DNA of 25,142 bases from Candidatus Eiseniibacteriota bacterium (GCA_029569475.1 JAKQSZ010000055.1:1-25142); one strand, 5' to 3'; counted from the first letter of the stretch, positions 1 to 11,326 are shown. Translations and numbers: made by a program. The notes: generated from the sequence alone by a model not told the origin.

Positions 1-102
1 GCCGAGTTGCCCGGCTCCTGGTGGAACTACTACTGGCGGCGGATCAAGACGGCCGCGCTGGGGGAGAGGCAGACGGAGAACCTGCTGAAGTTCGCGTTCT
101 GA
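1..102 (+). CDS. C-terminal end of an unidentified protein (partial)
   Basis: An open frame enters from the left edge and ends in TGA at 100-102, giving 33 residues that begin AELPGSWWNYYWRR and end LLKFAF. The codons are GC-rich at the third position like the neighbouring genes, and no stop interrupts the frame from base 1. The tail is aromatic and basic. I do not recognise the family, and 33 residues are too few to assign one. It is followed by about 570 bases without a convincing gene, so it probably ends a transcription unit lying to the left. Confidence 0.4.
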   Translation, partial: AELPGSWWNYYWRRIKTAALGERQTENLLKFAF

Positions 103-394
103 CCGCTACGACGCGCTGCAACCGATCAGCCCGGCTACCGCTCAGCCTGGCCACTCCGTTGGCTTCCCGCAGCCCTTCTCATGTCCCTCTTTCAGGTCTT
201 GACTCCCCACGAGAGCCTTACGCTCCATCGATGGAAGCCAGACCTTACGTCCCCAGGCGTGGGAGCGTCCGGCGGCACCACCGTCGAACGCTCGTCGCGA
301 CCCGCCCAACACAAATCCTTCCACAACCGTCGGCTTACGGGACGCGAGTTGATCAAGCCTTGCACCAAAGAGGATCCGGGGAAATGGCAGCCGG

Positions 395-527
395 GGGGAG
401 ACGGAAGTTCGCAGACGTGGGAGACTGGAGTCCGTAAGCGGGGAGATTGCAGCCCGCAGGTGGGACCCATGGATTCCGCAGGTGGGGGCGCTGGACTTCG
501 TAGGTGGGGAGACGGGAATCGTAGACT
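395..527. repeat. 22-bp degenerate tandem repeat, about six units
   Basis: Six consecutive units start at 395, 419, 440, 462, 484 and 506; the last four are exactly 22 bp apart. A rough consensus is GGGGAGACTGGA-N-TCCGTAGGT: a G-run, then a GGA or GAA core, then TCCG/TTCG and AGGT. Units differ by several substitutions, so the array is old or relaxed. The copies abut without spacers, which excludes CRISPR. Function is unknown; it lies about 150 bp upstream of the DUF1893 start. Confidence 0.7.
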
Positions 528-581
528 GAATGGCCGAGGGCAGATGAAGGAAGACAGAAGTGAGGCATGCTCCAACCGCAG

Positions 582-621
582 GACAGCCCGCTACGTCACA
601 TGACAGCCCGCAACGTCATCG
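582..621. repeat. 20-bp direct duplication upstream of the DUF1893 gene
   Basis: Two adjacent 20-bp copies (582-601 and 602-621) both begin GACAGCCCGC and continue with ACGTCA, differing at a few positions (CTACGTCACAT versus CAACGTCATCG). They end 55 bases before the proposed start of the DUF1893 gene, where promoter or operator DNA would be expected. They could be a regulator binding site or a chance duplication. Confidence 0.5.
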
Positions 622-676
622 GACCGTGGGTGACACGGATGATGACTGCGATGGGGAGAGCGATGGGAGAGACCGG

Positions 677-1132
677 ATGAGCCAACCGAGCGGGGCATTC
701 TCCTCTGACCTGCGGATGGCCCGGGCCATCCTTCAGGAGCGTGGTCTCGCCTTCGTGGTCGTGCGTGACGGGACCATCCTGGGCCAGGGAACCGGCCCGG
801 GAATCCGCGAGCTTCTCGATTTCGCCGATCAGCCCGGACAGGATGCGCGGGGCGCCGCCCTGGCCGATCGCATCATCGGCCGCGCCGCCGCCATGATCGC
901 GCGGTCGATGGGGATTGCCGCGGTCCATGCTGTCCTGATGAGCGAGGGCGGCCGTCAGGTTCTCGCCGAAGGAGGCATCGGCGCCACCAGCGACCGGATC
1001 GTTCCCGCCGTGAGGAACCGCGCCGGCGATGGGCCGTGTCCGATGGAAGCAAGGGTCGCCGCGATCGCTGACCCCGGGGAAGCCATGGCCGCGTTGCGCG
1101 CCATGATAGCGCGCGGCCGCCCTCCTGCTTGA
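677..1132 (+). CDS. DUF1893 family protein (cytidine-deaminase-like fold)
   Basis: A 151-residue protein beginning MSQPSGAFSSDLRMARAIL. The pattern of an N-terminal helix, then AFVVVRDGTILGQGTGPGIRELLDF, a helical RAAAMIARSMG segment and VHAVLMSEGGRQVL, is what I associate with DUF1893, whose structural representative (Thermotoga TM1506) has a cytidine-deaminase-like fold. No biochemical role is established for the family that I know of. A single Cys sits in GPCPME near residue 117, but a full deaminase zinc motif (HAE plus PCxxC) is absent, so I do not infer catalysis. The frame is open upstream to 560. I chose ATG 677 because GGGAGA lies at 665-670 and family similarity starts there. The gene is followed by the convergent Nudix gene ending at 1211. 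Confidence 0.72.
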   Translation: MSQPSGAFSSDLRMARAILQERGLAFVVVRDGTILGQGTGPGIRELLDFADQPGQDARGAALADRIIGRAAAMIARSMGIAAVHAVLMSEGGRQVLAEGGIGATSDRIVPAVRNRAGDGPCPMEARVAAIADPGEAMAALRAMIARGRPPA

Positions 1133-1210
1133 TTGCCGGTGGAGGTTCCCGATGGGCCCCGTCCCGCCGGCCTCCTGGACCGATGCGGGAAACGGCCCGG
1201 AAGGCCACGG

Positions 1211-1669
1211 CTACTCGTTTCCGATCTGCTCGAACCTGTCCAGCAACGGAGCCTGGCCGGTCAGGATCTTGCGGCGCGCCGTTGCGAGGTCGAACCACTC
1301 CGCCCGATCGATCTCCGGTATGGTGACCCGCCTTCCCGATCGCGGAGGCCATTCGATCTCGCAGAGATTGCTCCGCACCTCTGCCGGGTCCAGGTCGTCT
1401 TCGACAGCCCAGGCATGGACGATCTTGCCACCGGCCTGCCGAACCATCCCCAGGGGAACCGGCTTGCCGCGGGGACGATGCCCCGTCTCCTCCTCGAACT
1501 CCCGCAGCGCCGCGGCCAGCAGGTCTTCGCCGGCGGCGGGCACTCCTTTGGGGATCGACCAGACTCCTTCATCCTTGCGAGCCCAGACCGGCCCGCCCGG
1601 GTGCGCCAGCAGGACCTCGCGCCGTCCCTGGCGATGTCGATGGAGCAAGATCCCGGCACTGACACGCAT
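1211..1669 (-). CDS. Nudix hydrolase (COG4119-like)
   Basis: A 152-residue protein starting MRVSAGILLHRH. The Nudix box GX5EX7REUXEEXGU is complete at about residues 42-64: a Gly, then E at position +6, then REFEEETGH. The segment before it (ARKDEGVWSIPKG) and the later GKIVHAWAVEDDLDP are typical of the small Nudix group annotated as NTP pyrophosphohydrolases linked to oxidative damage. Substrate cannot be read from sequence. The start is strongly supported by AAGGAGG at about 1675-1681. The same frame is open back to 3172, but that extension is antisense to thiC and to the other Nudix gene and has no family similarity. The gene is divergent from the Nudix gene at 1838, with a shared 168-bp promoter region. 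Confidence 0.9.
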   Translation of the reverse strand: MRVSAGILLHRHRQGRREVLLAHPGGPVWARKDEGVWSIPKGVPAAGEDLLAAALREFEEETGHRPRGKPVPLGMVRQAGGKIVHAWAVEDDLDPAEVRSNLCEIEWPPRSGRRVTIPEIDRAEWFDLATARRKILTGQAPLLDRFEQIGNE

Positions 1670-1837
1670 CGTGGTCCTCCTTGCTCGGAATGCAGTACCG
1701 TCTTGAACCGGATAGGCAAGATGGACGCCAGCATCGTTTCCCTGGCCGGCAACCCTGGCCACAATCCTAGGACTACCGCGGAGGCAGACGCCGGGCCGGC
1801 GCGGCCCGGAAGCCTCCGCCGGCATGAGGACCGCATC

Positions 1838-4740
<2,903 letters not shown>

Positions 4741-4847
4741 GAAACCGGGCACACGCCCGGGCGAGCCCGGAGGACGGCCGGGCGGGAGCGACCCGTGCCG
4801 CGGAGGGAGACGCCGCGCCCACTCCCTGTTCAGGTAGGAGGGACCTG

Positions 4848-5729
4848 ATGCCTGAGATGAACAACCTCGTCACCGGTCTCCGAATCGGCTATGACGACAG
4901 CGGCCAGGGCCCGCCCCTGCTGCTATTGCACGCCTTCCCCCTGGACCGGCGCATGTGGCGCGACCTGACCGGGTCCCTGTCCGGCCAGGCACGTGTGATT
5001 ACCCTGGATGCCCGCGGCTTCGGTCAATCCTCCCTTCCTCAACACGCGGCTGCCGGCGGCATCCCGGACGAGCCTCACCATCGGCGACCCCGGCCCGCGA
5101 GATCTTCGGCGCCGCCGCAGGAACCGGGGACGACGTTCTCCATGGAATCCTTTGCCGACGACGCCGCGGCCGTCATGGACGGACTGGGGATCGACAAGGC
5201 GACCGTGGGCGGCCTCTCGATGGGCGGCTACGCCGCGCTGGCATTCGCCCGCAAGTACCCGCAGCGTCTCGACGGACTTATCCTGGCCAACACGCGGGCC
5301 GAGGCCGACAGCGAAGAAGCGCTTGGTCAGAGGAGCGCGCTCGCGGAACGAATCCGGCGGGAGAATTCTCCGCGCCCGGCGCTGGATGGTCTCCCCAGAA
5401 TGCTCTCGCCCGGGGCCACGGCGGAACAGGTCGCAACCGTGACTTCCTGGATCCTCGAAGCCAACCCCGCGGCGGTCGTCGCGGCGATCGCGGGGCTGGC
5501 CGCCCGGCCGGATTCCACCAGCCTTCTACCCAGGATTCGGGCGCGAACTCTCATCATCGGTGGAGAACAGGACGCGATCACCCCTCCCATGGCTCTGGAG
5601 ACCCTCCACCACGGAATCCCCGGGAGCCGGCTTGTTCTCATTCCCGGGGCCGGACACCTCTCCAATCTCGAGGCTCCGCAAGCGTTCGCCGCGGCTGTGG
5701 CGGATTTCATGGAGCGTCACCGAGGCTGA
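4848..5729 (+). CDS. Alpha/beta hydrolase
   Basis: A 293-residue protein of the alpha/beta hydrolase fold. Visible elements are the oxyanion-hole strand LLLLHAFPLDRRMW, the DARGFGQS turn, the nucleophile elbow GGLSMGG with Ser124, the acid in GGEQDAITPP (Asp242) and the base in GAGHLSNLEAP (His270). The family includes esterases, lactonases such as 3-oxoadipate enol-lactonase, and peroxidases; substrate is unassigned. Start ATG 4848 follows TAGGAGGGA at about 4836-4843. Between GFGQS and FADD there are roughly 30 extra residues rich in Pro, Arg, His and Ala (about residues 66-96), longer than usual for this loop. It follows thiC by 107 bp and precedes the radical SAM gene by 76 bp, in the same direction, so co-transcription is possible. 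Confidence 0.9.
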   Translation: MPEMNNLVTGLRIGYDDSGQGPPLLLLHAFPLDRRMWRDLTGSLSGQARVITLDARGFGQSSLPQHAAAGGIPDEPHHRRPRPARSSAPPQEPGTTFSMESFADDAAAVMDGLGIDKATVGGLSMGGYAALAFARKYPQRLDGLILANTRAEADSEEALGQRSALAERIRRENSPRPALDGLPRMLSPGATAEQVATVTSWILEANPAAVVAAIAGLAARPDSTSLLPRIRARTLIIGGEQDAITPPMALETLHHGIPGSRLVLIPGAGHLSNLEAPQAFAAAVADFMERHRG

Positions 5730-5805
5730 TGTAGCCGACAACGGCGACCGATGGTATTCTCGTGAACAGATCGTCGCAGCCTTAGTCAGAGTCAGGAGAT
5801 CCTGG

Positions 5806-6873
5806 ATGACTCTCCGTTCCGCCATCCGGGGAGTGACACGCACCGCGTTTCTCACCGCCAACGAGGCGCTTGATCGTCTCCCGCCTCCGCTGAAGGACTC
5901 CGCCCTCCGTGGTCTTTCGCAGCTTCCGTATGAGCGGCGGCTCCCGACGTTCCTCATGCTCGAGCCGACCAATGCCTGCAACCTGCACTGCCCGCTTTGC
6001 CCCGTGGGCGCGCGCGTCATGGAACGCAAGCTGGGTCTGATCGACCGGCAGAAGTATGAGCGTCTGATCGATGAGGTGGCCGTATCCGTCAAGCAGATCG
6101 TGATGAACTTCGCCGGCGAGCCGTTGCTGCACCCGGAGATCGGCCGCCTGGTTGCTCACGCCAGATCCCGGGGAATTGCTGTCACGATCGGCACGAACGG
6201 CACCCACGACAAAACCGCAGAGCTTCTCGACGCGGGGACTTCGGAGATCCTCTTCGCGGTCGACGGCTTGACCCAGGAGACCTATGGCCAATACCGGGTC
6301 GGCGCGCAACTGGACAAGGTGCTGGCCCACCTCCATACCCTGACCGAGGAAAAGCGCCGGCGCGGAGGCGGCCCCAGGATCGTCCTGCAGTTCGTGGTCA
6401 TGAAGCACAACGAACACGAGATCCCGGAACTGATGAAACTGGCGGAGACCACCGGCGCCGATGAGGTCGCGCTCGTGCCGGTGATCGTGAACGACTTCTT
6501 CAGCAAGCCCCGGTCGGAACTGACCGAGCAGTACCTCTCCTCGATCCGCCGTTTCCAGCAGTATCGGATGGGCCGCCACGGCCCCCGCCCCATCAAACCG
6601 GCGCTCTGCAACTGGGCCTTCCAGTCCGTGATCCTGTACAACGGCGATGTCGCCATGTGCTGCTTCGACTACGACGGCCGCACCGTCGTGGGCAACGCGT
6701 TCGAGGAAGGCTTCTACCGGATCTGGAAGAGTGATCGCTACCGGGCGGTCCGGCGCGGCATCGTCCAGCAGAAGATCCGGCTGTGCCGCGAGTGCGATTT
6801 TTCCCTCGTCAAGCCGCTGCGTATCGAGGTCGGCTCGCCGGCATTTCAAGTCTGGAAGAACGGCCACCCTTGA
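5806..6873 (+). CDS. Radical SAM protein with SPASM/twitch-like C-terminus
   Basis: A 355-residue protein. The radical SAM CX3CX2C motif is C58, C62 and C65 in NACNLHCPLC. The following strand carries NFAGEPLLHPE (the GGEP-like motif) and GTNGT. The C-terminal part has C268 (CNWAF), C285-C286 (MCCFDYDG), and C327 and C330 (CRECDF), the arrangement seen in SPASM/twitch domains that bind one or more extra Fe-S clusters. Such enzymes modify peptides, proteins, lipids or sugars; no precursor peptide or substrate gene is visible nearby, so the role is open. ATG 5806 follows AGGAG at 5794-5798. The frame is open upstream through the hydrolase gene but that part is out-of-frame shadow. It converges on the histidine kinase gene with about 200 bp between stops. 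Confidence 0.92.
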   Translation: MTLRSAIRGVTRTAFLTANEALDRLPPPLKDSALRGLSQLPYERRLPTFLMLEPTNACNLHCPLCPVGARVMERKLGLIDRQKYERLIDEVAVSVKQIVMNFAGEPLLHPEIGRLVAHARSRGIAVTIGTNGTHDKTAELLDAGTSEILFAVDGLTQETYGQYRVGAQLDKVLAHLHTLTEEKRRRGGGPRIVLQFVVMKHNEHEIPELMKLAETTGADEVALVPVIVNDFFSKPRSELTEQYLSSIRRFQQYRMGRHGPRPIKPALCNWAFQSVILYNGDVAMCCFDYDGRTVVGNAFEEGFYRIWKSDRYRAVRRGIVQQKIRLCRECDFSLVKPLRIEVGSPAFQVWKNGHP

Positions 6874-7042
6874 CCGAAATCCCGAGGGAGCGCGGTCAAA
6901 CTCGGCTGCGTTCTGACGGGGCGGGACATCTCCACGGCCGACTCTCAGCAGATGCCGGCACGGACCGGGTTCGTCCGGACGGCCTTGTCACCGGCACTTC
7001 CCCGGGCTGGGCGCGTAACCTCAACTTCTCGAACCGCCGGAT

Positions 7043-7059
7043 GGGCCGCCGGCCGGCCC
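7043..7059. other. Short GC-rich hairpin between convergent genes
   Basis: A perfect 6-bp stem, GGGCCG at 7043-7048 and CGGCCC at 7054-7059 with a 5-base loop, lies 18 bp beyond the histidine kinase stop. No T-run follows on either strand, so it is at best a weak terminator candidate. The rest of the 204-bp convergent gap (6874-7077) shows nothing else clear. Confidence 0.25.
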
Positions 7060-7077
7060 GTGGATCGGAACACGGAT

Positions 7078-9204
7078 TCAGGCTGAGCCCGCCCCCGGTT
7101 CGCCAAGAACCCGGAATGACGGGACAGCAGACAGAATTCCCTGAAGCTGCGCGACCGTCGCCGGCTTCGCCACGTGCTCGGAGAAGCCGGCTTCCTTGCC
7201 CTTCGCGAGGTCCTCGGGAAGGGCATAGCCGGAGAGAGCGATGAGAACCGTGGAGCGCAGCTCGGGGTCGGAGCGAAACGCCCGCGCCACCGCGTAACCA
7301 TCCATTCGCGGCAGGCCGATGTCGCAGAGCACGACGTCCGGCCGGAAACACCTGGCCCGTTCGATTCCGTCAGGGCCGGTGTGGGTCACCTCGACCGTGT
7401 GGCCCAGGAGCCGCAGGACCGCGGACAGGCTGCTGGCCGAGTCGGTGTTGTCCTCGATGATCAGGACGCGGCGCCGGGCGCTTGCCTCGACACGGGGGCC
7501 TGCCGGCGGCGCCTTCCCTGACACCGCCCCCGCTGCCGCTTGCCCCGCCGTCTTCAACGCCGCTGCCGCGCCCCCCGTCGCCCCGTTCGCCGTCGCCCCA
7601 TCTGGTGTCGCCTGTCTCACCGATACCGCGCCAGGCGCCCCTGCTCCCCCCGGGGACGAAACCGCCCCAGGTTCCTGCAACGCCGGAATCTGCAGCACGA
7701 ACTCCGCCCCGCGGCCCGGGCCCTCGCTGTGCGCTCCCACGCTTCCACCGTGCAGTTCCGCCAGGCCGCGCACGAGGGACAGACCGAGCCCCAATCCGCC
7801 CCGGGTGCGGTCCAGAGAGACGTCTGCCTGCGTGAAGGGCTCGAACAAGCTCTCGACGAGATCGGGCGCAATGCCGATCCCGTTGTCGCGGACCGAGATC
7901 CTCACGTTACCTGCCTTCTCATCCGCGGACACGACGACGCGCCCTCCCGGGTTGGTGAACTTGGCGGCATTCTGAAGCAGGTTGCTGATCGCCTGGGCGA
8001 GCCGTGGCGGGTCCGCGGCAACCCACACCGCACGCTCGGGGAGCCGCAGATCCAGATCCACGTTTGCGAGGCGGAACTCGCTCGTCTGGTCTTCGCACGT
8101 CCTCCGCAGAAGCGCTGTCAACTCGGTCGGCTCGCGACGGATCTCGATCTTCCCCCGGGTGATCCGGGTCAGGTCGAGGAGGTCGCCGACCAGATGCACC
8201 AGTTGGTTGACCTGGCGCTTGATGGTGGCTCGGGCGGCCTCGGCAGCCTCGCAGCCGGGCTCGACATGGTCCAGGATGTGCAAGCTGTTCTGCAGCGGGG
8301 CGAGCGGATTGCGCAGTTCGTGCGAGAGGATCGCCAGGAACTCATTCTTGCGGCGATCCGCCTCCAGTAGCTTGTCGTTGGCCTCCCGGAGCGAAGCCTC
8401 CGCCCGCTTGCGGTGGGAGATGTCGCGCACCACCGCCCACATCGCCTTGGGACGGCCCTCATCGTCCCGTGCCAGGACACTCCGCAGTTCGACAGGAAAG
8501 ACCGTCCCGTCCTTGCGCCGGTACTCCTCTTCGTAGATGTCCGAGTAGCCGCGGGGGATGATCTGGCTTCGGACGATGTCTTCCTGCATCGCATGCCAGC
8601 GTTCGGGCGTAAGGGCCTGGTAGGAGAGCGAACGGATCTCCTCGTGGGTGTAGCCCAGCATCCGGCAGAAGAGATCGTTGCAGCCCAGGATCCGCCCATC
8701 CATGGCCACCTCGATGAGGGGATCGCGCAGACTCTCGTGCAGGGTCCGGAAGCGCGCCTCGGAGTCGCGCAGGGCGGCCTCGTTCCTCTTGCGCTCCGAG
8801 ATGTCCCGGAAGAGAACCGCCAGGCCCTTTTCGTTGGGATAGAGGCTGATCGACATCCACCGCTTCGTGTAATCCGAGAAGGACTCGAGGTGGCACTGCT
8901 CCTTCTCGACCATCGCCCGCACCATGTGGCGGTAGGCTTCGGTTTTCGGGCCCTCCGGGAAGACGTCCCAGATGCGGCGTCCCAGGAGGGACTCCGGCGT
9001 TCGGCCCCAGAAATCGGCCGCCTTGGCGCTGACGTAGCGGAAACGCCATTCGGCATCGAGGAAGTAGAACCCGTCGCTGATGCTCTCCACCACGTCGGCA
9101 GTGTTTTGGAGGGATGCCCGCAGCTCACCCGCCAGCCGTTCGAGATCCTGGTTGGCCGCCGTAAGTTCCTCGACGCGCCTGCGCAGATCATCGATCGATG
9201 ACAT
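7078..9204 (-). CDS. Hybrid histidine kinase (PAS-PAS-HisKA-HATPase-REC)
   Basis: A 708-residue sensor kinase with no transmembrane segment, so probably cytoplasmic. A short coiled coil (1-32) precedes PAS 1 (about 35-140), PAS 2 with its PAC motif (about 150-275), a dimerisation helix with phospho-acceptor H295 in LSHELRNPL, and the ATPase domain (about 395-510) showing NLLQNAAKF (N box), DNGIGI (G1) and GGLGLGLSL (G2). A 60-residue Ala/Gly/Pro-rich linker joins the C-terminal receiver (about 577-700), with phospho-acceptor D628 in LCDIGLPRMDG and the conserved Lys in HVAKPA. No output domain or partner regulator is in the window; phosphotransfer to another protein is likely. The start overlaps the flippase gene by 17 bp and is preceded by a G-rich AGGGGGG site, implying translational coupling. 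Sensed signal unknown. Confidence 0.93.
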   Translation of the reverse strand: MSSIDDLRRRVEELTAANQDLERLAGELRASLQNTADVVESISDGFYFLDAEWRFRYVSAKAADFWGRTPESLLGRRIWDVFPEGPKTEAYRHMVRAMVEKEQCHLESFSDYTKRWMSISLYPNEKGLAVLFRDISERKRNEAALRDSEARFRTLHESLRDPLIEVAMDGRILGCNDLFCRMLGYTHEEIRSLSYQALTPERWHAMQEDIVRSQIIPRGYSDIYEEEYRRKDGTVFPVELRSVLARDDEGRPKAMWAVVRDISHRKRAEASLREANDKLLEADRRKNEFLAILSHELRNPLAPLQNSLHILDHVEPGCEAAEAARATIKRQVNQLVHLVGDLLDLTRITRGKIEIRREPTELTALLRRTCEDQTSEFRLANVDLDLRLPERAVWVAADPPRLAQAISNLLQNAAKFTNPGGRVVVSADEKAGNVRISVRDNGIGIAPDLVESLFEPFTQADVSLDRTRGGLGLGLSLVRGLAELHGGSVGAHSEGPGRGAEFVLQIPALQEPGAVSSPGGAGAPGAVSVRQATPDGATANGATGGAAAALKTAGQAAAGAVSGKAPPAGPRVEASARRRVLIIEDNTDSASSLSAVLRLLGHTVEVTHTGPDGIERARCFRPDVVLCDIGLPRMDGYAVARAFRSDPELRSTVLIALSGYALPEDLAKGKEAGFSEHVAKPATVAQLQGILSAVPSFRVLGEPGAGSA

Positions 9205-10450
9205 CCACCCCCCTGGACCCTCGGACCTTCAGGTACATGACCACCGTGCCCGCGAACACCACCGCGTAGGCCACGCTCGAGGCCAGGGCCGCGCCGACGA
9301 TGCCGTAGCGGGGTATCAGCACGACGTCCAGGACGACCGTGAACAGCAGTCCGGCGACCGCGTTGATGGCGTTGTAGTGGGGAAACCCGCGGCCCGCGAT
9401 GTCGTTGCTCAGCACCTTGGCCCCGCCTAGCAGGACGGCGCCCGGGAGCAGACCCACCAGGGCAGGATAGGCCCCGGCGAAGTCTCGAGAAAAGGCCATT
9501 ACGATCAAGGGGCGTCCCACCACCAGCAATCCAATCCCGGCCAGGGCCGTCGCTCCCAAGGTGATCCAGAAAACCTTCGGGGTGAAGGTCCGCAGATCGC
9601 GCGCTCCGGCAGCGGCCTTGGGGAAGATCACGAAGGCCACCGCGTTGGGCAGGTACCAGAGGGTTTCCGCAAGCCGGGCTGAGATGCCGTAGATCCCGAC
9701 CTGGGCGGAACCGAGAAAGGCGTTGACCAGGAAGACATCCAGCCGGTAGTTGAGGAACTGCACGATCGAGCCGGCGTGTGCCTTCATCCCGTACCGCAGC
9801 GTGGCGCCGGCGACCTCCCGGGACCATCGCGGCCTGGCCGTCCCCTGCTCGGCCCGAAGCAGCCAGGAGCTCAACGCGAAGGAGGCCACGGAGGTGGCGA
9901 CGAAACCAACCAGAGCCCCGTTCAACCCCAGGTCGAGGATCTGCACCAACAACACGGTCAGGAGCAGGTAGATCAGGGACTGGCCGAGCGTCACAAGGTT
10001 GACGCTGGGGATGCGCTGCAGTCCCTGCAGGAGCGCGTTGAGGTAGGTGGAGGCCAGCAGAAACGGCAGCGCGATGGCGGCGAGAAAGATCAGGGGAGCG
10101 GGCACGCCCGGGACGAAGCGCCCGGCCGCCCCGGATGCGACCCCTGCGGCCAGGACCGCGGCGCCCGCCACCGTCGCGACCAGCACCATCGCCGTCGAGT
10201 TCGCGGAGAGTTGGGCGATGGTGAAGCGGCGGGAGCCGGCGAAGTAGCCATTGGCCGCGCCCACGCCCGCGCCCAGCAGCAGCGCCAGCATCTGGGGCAC
10301 GAGCAGCGAGAGGTCGAGCAGGCCCTTGTCCGCGGGACCCAGGGCGCGCACCAGGATCGCCGTCGCCAGCAGCGAGATCCCCTGGAACCCGACCGACGCG
10401 GCCAGGGTGCTGGCCACATGACGGGAGAAGCGGCCGCGAGGAATCTTCAC
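9188..10450 (-). CDS. Oligosaccharide flippase / polysaccharide export membrane protein (Wzx-like)
   Basis: A 420-residue multi-pass membrane protein, with about 12 hydrophobic segments expected over its whole length. Repeated FQGISLLATAILVRALGP near the start, LDVFLVNAFLGSAQVGIYGISARLAE in the middle, and PxYGIVGAALAS at the end are typical of the MOP superfamily polysaccharide transporters that flip lipid-linked sugar units across the inner membrane. No glycosyltransferases surround it, which is unusual. I chose GTG 10450 because it overlaps the nei2 stop as GTGA (10450-10447), a classic coupled start, and the longer open frame upstream is antisense or out of frame with nei2. Its own end overlaps the kinase start by 17 bp. 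Confidence 0.88.
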   Translation of the reverse strand: MKIPRGRFSRHVASTLAASVGFQGISLLATAILVRALGPADKGLLDLSLLVPQMLALLLGAGVGAANGYFAGSRRFTIAQLSANSTAMVLVATVAGAAVLAAGVASGAAGRFVPGVPAPLIFLAAIALPFLLASTYLNALLQGLQRIPSVNLVTLGQSLIYLLLTVLLVQILDLGLNGALVGFVATSVASFALSSWLLRAEQGTARPRWSREVAGATLRYGMKAHAGSIVQFLNYRLDVFLVNAFLGSAQVGIYGISARLAETLWYLPNAVAFVIFPKAAAGARDLRTFTPKVFWITLGATALAGIGLLVVGRPLIVMAFSRDFAGAYPALVGLLPGAVLLGGAKVLSNDIAGRGFPHYNAINAVAGLLFTVVLDVVLIPRYGIVGAALASSVAYAVVFAGTVVMYLKVRGSRGVDVIDR

Positions 10451-11289
10451 GTCTGGCAGCGCGGACACCAGTAGGTGGAGCGCCAGTGACGGCCCATCCG
10501 CTCGCTCCGGATCGGCGCGCCGCACGCGCGGCAGGGCCGGCCGGACCGGCCATAGACCCAAAGGCGAGCGGTAGCCGTTGGACGCTGGACCCCAGGCGGC
10601 GTCGGACCCTGGTTCTTCTCCGCGATCCGCCGCGGAAGCTCCCGGGTCGTCACGCGCGGTCCCGGGCCGGCGTTGTGCAGCAGCAGCCGGCGCGCTGTCT
10701 GGAACATCCGTTCGACCGCCTCATCGTCGAGCAGACCGATCGGTCGCCGCGGGAGCACCGCCTCGAGGAAGAGGACTTCGGACTTGTACACGTTGCCGAT
10801 GCCCGCGGCGATCCGCTGATCCAGCAGGAGATCGGCCACGATGGTCTCGGGCTCCAGGAACTGACGAGCCCGAAGCAGGATCGTCTCGATGGAGGGATCC
10901 GAAGCCATCAGGTCGGGCCCCAGCCGCCGGTCGATCTGCCGGTCGCGGACCGCGCCGCGCCGGAACCACTCCACCTCCTCGGCCTGGAAGAGCACATACA
11001 CCTGCCCGCCGGCGTGCAGTTCGATCGAGGCCTGGCGCGCCGGTCTCTTCCATGCCTGGCCCCGCGGATACCGATGCCACGAACCGTGCATGCCGAGGTG
11101 CGATCGCAGGACACCGCCTTCCTCGAAGACAAAGAAGAGGTGCTTGCCGTGGGTGGCCACTTGGGTGATCCGCCGCCCTTCCAGGTCCAGCCCGGGTAAC
11201 GAAGGCACGTTCGCGGCGTCGATCGGCACGCCGATGAGACGTTGCCGGAGGTACTCCGCAACCTGGTGGACGGTGTCCCCTTCCGGCAT
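10447..11289 (-). CDS. nei2: Endonuclease VIII-like DNA glycosylase/AP lyase (Nei2 type)
   Basis: A 280-residue Fpg/Nei family base-excision repair enzyme that removes oxidised bases and nicks abasic sites. It begins MPEGDTV, so Pro2 is the catalytic nucleophile and Glu3 the general acid; the conserved Lys is K49 in HGKHLF. The helix-two-turn-helix segment is LLLDQRIAAGIGNVYKSE, and a C-terminal zinc finger has C253, C256, C275 and C278. The order of motifs, LWVYGRxGxxCRxCG and YWCPxCQ, closely matches mycobacterial Nei2 rather than E. coli Nei. ATG 11289 is preceded by AGGAGAGG, and Pro2 must follow Met, which settles the start. It lies 197 bp after lhr, on the same strand, across a tandem repeat, and its stop overlaps the flippase start. 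Confidence 0.93.
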   Translation of the reverse strand: MPEGDTVHQVAEYLRQRLIGVPIDAANVPSLPGLDLEGRRITQVATHGKHLFFVFEEGGVLRSHLGMHGSWHRYPRGQAWKRPARQASIELHAGGQVYVLFQAEEVEWFRRGAVRDRQIDRRLGPDLMASDPSIETILLRARQFLEPETIVADLLLDQRIAAGIGNVYKSEVLFLEAVLPRRPIGLLDDEAVERMFQTARRLLLHNAGPGPRVTTRELPRRIAEKNQGPTPPGVQRPTATARLWVYGRSGRPCRACGAPIRSERMGRHWRSTYWCPRCQT

Positions 11290-11326
11290 CCTCTCCTCTT
11301 CCTCGGCTGCCATCCACCGGGCACCG

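Larger units (their letters stand above)
103..676. other. Gene-free stretch containing tandem repeats
   Basis: About 570 bases between the partial gene and the DUF1893 gene. Open frames here occur on both strands and overlap one another, lack ribosome binding sites and have no recognisable protein content, so I regard none as coding. The stretch holds a 22-bp tandem repeat (395-527) and a 20-bp direct duplication (582-621), annotated separately. I see no tRNA, no clear promoter and no terminator with a T-run in the rest. Confidence 0.6.

Noticed and set aside
395..527. CRISPR array
   Set aside because: Repeats are contiguous without spacers, and no cas gene is present.
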